Below are positions 61,254 to 64,000 of a DNA stretch of 64,000 nucleotides, piece by piece. This DNA comes from Tianweitania populi (GTDB lineage Bacteria; Pseudomonadota; Alphaproteobacteria; Rhizobiales; Rhizobiaceae). The DNA lies in assembly GCF_014652875.1 (NCBI RefSeq), contig NZ_BMZQ01000001.1, positions 1,736,001 to 1,800,000 on the forward strand. Reading direction: 5' to 3'. The position numbers and the translations under genes were made by a program. Under the pieces are notes generated by a model, which saw only the letters and a program-made list of their open reading frames with translations, was not told the DNA's origin and made no database searches. How positions within the stretch are numbered: position 1 is the stretch's first letter; each line of letters starts with the position of its first letter.

Positions 61254-62612
61254 GTGTACTGCAACGATGTGGCTGCCGTGGGAGCGCCGACAATTTTTTC
61301 GTTCAAGCCTGTTATCGCGCAACTGCGAGGTCCAGCGGCCTTTTCCCTCGCCGTCGTTCTCATCTGTCTCGTCACGGCCTCGGCCGTCTGGGTGGAAAGC
61401 GATGCCTACCGCTATAGCTGCGGCGTCCTGATCATCGCAGCGCTTGTCGATTATTGGCGAACACCACAAGCTGCACGGCCATCCATAGGCTGGGGCGGCT
61501 TGGCCTGTGTGATCTGGGCTCTTTATGTCGGGCTGCGCTATGGCTGGGTCTTCTTCAGCGTACCCGGCAAGCATGGCTCGGCTGAAGGCATCTACCTCTT
61601 CCCCCTGCTCTTCCCCACGATCGGCTACGCCTTCTTCCGCATTCGAGATCGGCTGGCCGGCCTGGCCGACTTGTTCATGCTGATCAGCCTCGTGATGCTC
61701 GGCGTCACCATCGATCTGCACCATGTGTTCGATGGCGAGCGGACGCCCTTCCTGTTTCAGAACAACACCATCCACGCTTCCGTCGCTGCCGGCCTCATCA
61801 CGATCTGCGCGCTGGCTTATGCTGAGAACGCGTATCGAAATCGTGCGAACCAGCGTCCGCTTGAACAGGCTCTCCGCCTGGCACTTGCCTTGGCTGTGAT
61901 CGCGCTTTGCTTGCTCGGCATTTATGGCGCCAAGTCGAAGGGCGTCTGGCTGGCACTTGCTTTGTCCCTGCCCATCCAGGCGCTGACGAGCCTCGTGCAT
62001 CTGCCACGCAGGCAGGTGCTTGTGGGCGCATCGATCGGCTTGCTGGGCTTGGCCATCATCCTGTTCATCGCAAGCGCCGGCATCATCCGCGAGCTTGCCC
62101 CAGTGACGGCAAGCGGCTTGGCCCTCTTCGATGCGACGCTGCTGGATGGCGTTGGCGCCGTTCGCACGGCCATTGCGCAGGGGTCCGTGCCCTTCTCCTT
62201 CAACGAACGCCTGATGCTCTGGATGAATGCGCTCGAGATCATCACGGCGCATCCGATCTTCGGCGCGGGTGTCGGCTGGCAGCGCATATGGGCCACAACG
62301 ACCTATGCCTCGGTGCCCTACAATCTCATGCATAATGGCTACGTCGAAATCGCCATCCGCTATGGCCTGAGTGGGCTCGCCTTCTTTGCAGCCCTTTATG
62401 CCGCCTTTGCCTGGTGGATCCTGCGCGCGTGGCAAAAGAGGCTGCTTGGAACGGTGGAGGCGAAGGCCTGGCTGTTCGGCATTCTGTTCTTTGCCGTGAC
62501 CCTGCTGACCAACTCCAACAACCGTCTAGCCATCGGCGAGTCCTTCATCCTGATCACTGCCGGCTTCGCCTTCTACGCCTACTACCTTGCACAATTAAGG
62601 GTTGCAAAATAG
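61254..62612 (+). CDS. O-antigen ligase/polymerase-like membrane protein (WaaL domain)
   Basis: A protein of about 452 aa with ten or more spans. The WaaL/Wzy-C signature is seen as FNERLMLWMNALEIITAHPI, GAGVGWQ and YNLMHNGYVEIAIRYGLSG. Such proteins ligate lipid-linked glycans to lipid A core or polymerise repeat units at the periplasmic face. The GTG start at 61254 is uncertain because no ribosome site stands out. With gmd next to it, a surface polysaccharide role is likely. Confidence 0.82.
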   Translation: MYCNDVAAVGAPTIFSFKPVIAQLRGPAAFSLAVVLICLVTASAVWVESDAYRYSCGVLIIAALVDYWRTPQAARPSIGWGGLACVIWALYVGLRYGWVFFSVPGKHGSAEGIYLFPLLFPTIGYAFFRIRDRLAGLADLFMLISLVMLGVTIDLHHVFDGERTPFLFQNNTIHASVAAGLITICALAYAENAYRNRANQRPLEQALRLALALAVIALCLLGIYGAKSKGVWLALALSLPIQALTSLVHLPRRQVLVGASIGLLGLAIILFIASAGIIRELAPVTASGLALFDATLLDGVGAVRTAIAQGSVPFSFNERLMLWMNALEIITAHPIFGAGVGWQRIWATTTYASVPYNLMHNGYVEIAIRYGLSGLAFFAALYAAFAWWILRAWQKRLLGTVEAKAWLFGILFFAVTLLTNSNNRLAIGESFILITAGFAFYAYYLAQLRVAK

Positions 62613-62638
62613 CCCTCCGTTATACTACTTGAAGTTGA

Positions 62639-63688
<1,050 letters not shown>

Positions 63689-63703
63689 CGCCGAAAGGAC
63701 CTC

Positions 63704-64000
63704 ATGACCCGGCATCGGCTTCTCGTTACCGGCCTGCAAGGTTTTGTCGGCACGGTTCTCACCCGCCGTGTGCAGGAGCGGCCAGATGCGGCTGACATCA
63801 CGCTTGTCGGTCTAAACGCTCCCAACGAGCCGATGGTCGACATTCGCGATGCGGATGCCGTGAAAGCCATCATCGACCAGGTGAAGCCCACCGCCCTGAT
63901 CCATCTGGCCGCCATCGCCTCCCCTCGCGATGCCGCCAACGATCCGGCAGAAGCCTGGGCCGTCAACGTCATGGGTACCTTCAACCTCGCCCATGCATTG
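63704..64000 (+). CDS. NAD-dependent epimerase/reductase, GDP-4-keto-6-deoxymannose reductase-like (cut by window end)
   Basis: The first 99 codons of an SDR-type protein: MTRHRLLVTGLQGFVGTVL is the nucleotide-binding start, and IHLAAIASPRDAANDPAEAW follows. AAAGGA precedes the ATG, 15 nt after gmd. The position right after gmd suggests the Rmd reductase that makes GDP-D-rhamnose, but the catalytic residues lie beyond the window. Confidence 0.75.
   Translation, partial: MTRHRLLVTGLQGFVGTVLTRRVQERPDAADITLVGLNAPNEPMVDIRDADAVKAIIDQVKPTALIHLAAIASPRDAANDPAEAWAVNVMGTFNLAHAL

Overview
This window looks like a stretch of chromosome from a high-GC alphaproteobacterium, most likely of the Hyphomicrobiales (Rhizobiales). 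The signs are Zur, Mo-box and GGAAC (EcfG-type) stress promoter sites of alphaproteobacterial style, an unlinked short QueF, a glutaryl-CoA dehydrogenase with a divergent LysR, a PrtDE-type type I secretion pair, several ABC importers with Tat-type binding proteins, and dense operons with 4-nt ATGA overlaps. I see no rRNA, tRNA, insertion sequence, prophage or CRISPR array. The species cannot be named from this sequence alone.

Region 1 (1-6.8 kb): a Tat-exported transglutaminase-like protein cut by the window edge, a group of very small proteins, a stand-alone GH-A clan glycosidase-like protein, a class C beta-lactamase-like protein that seems to have lost its SxxK active-site motif by a 12-nt in-frame deletion, and gcdH with its LysR regulator.

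Region 2 (6.8-23.5 kb): a leftward operon that begins with an IclR regulator. It continues with two unrecognised proteins (572 and 242 aa), an M19-like dipeptidase, a putrescine/spermidine-type ABC importer with two near-duplicate binding proteins, a RidA-like protein and a class V aminotransferase. Divergent from it are a PuuR-like XRE-cupin regulator, a GabT-type aminotransferase, a ThDP-dependent 2-keto-acid enzyme and recQ. Together these look like uptake and breakdown of a nitrogen compound whose identity is unknown.

Region 3 (23.5-38.8 kb): queF; zur with the divergent znuCBA zinc importer and two palindromic sites; a MocR regulator with a divergent EamA exporter; a CPA1 sodium/proton antiporter; a diheme cytochrome c peroxidase next to an FNR-type box; DUF983; a small Cys-rich exported protein; and a stress block (large catalase, DUF892 ferritin-like protein, tail-anchored protein) with matching EcfG-type promoters. 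An isochorismatase-like hydrolase and a Dabb-family protein follow.

Region 4 (38.9-46.7 kb): a leftward glycan operon with two unusual fusions. One is a GT4-like domain joined to UDP-galactopyranose mutase, the other a GT4 domain joined to a GH-A barrel. Between them lie a GT4 enzyme, a Gfo/Idh/MocA oxidoreductase and an MDR dehydrogenase.

Region 5 (46.8-56 kb): a liv-type ABC operon ending in a thioesterase, an orphan BrnA-like antitoxin, a short ModE and modABC behind a strong Mo-box. Region 6 (56.5-64 kb): a type I secretion pair, an unrecognised 488-aa membrane protein, a WaaL-like O-antigen ligase or polymerase, gmd, and the start of a GDP-sugar reductase gene cut by the window end. This last block also points to cell-surface polysaccharide.
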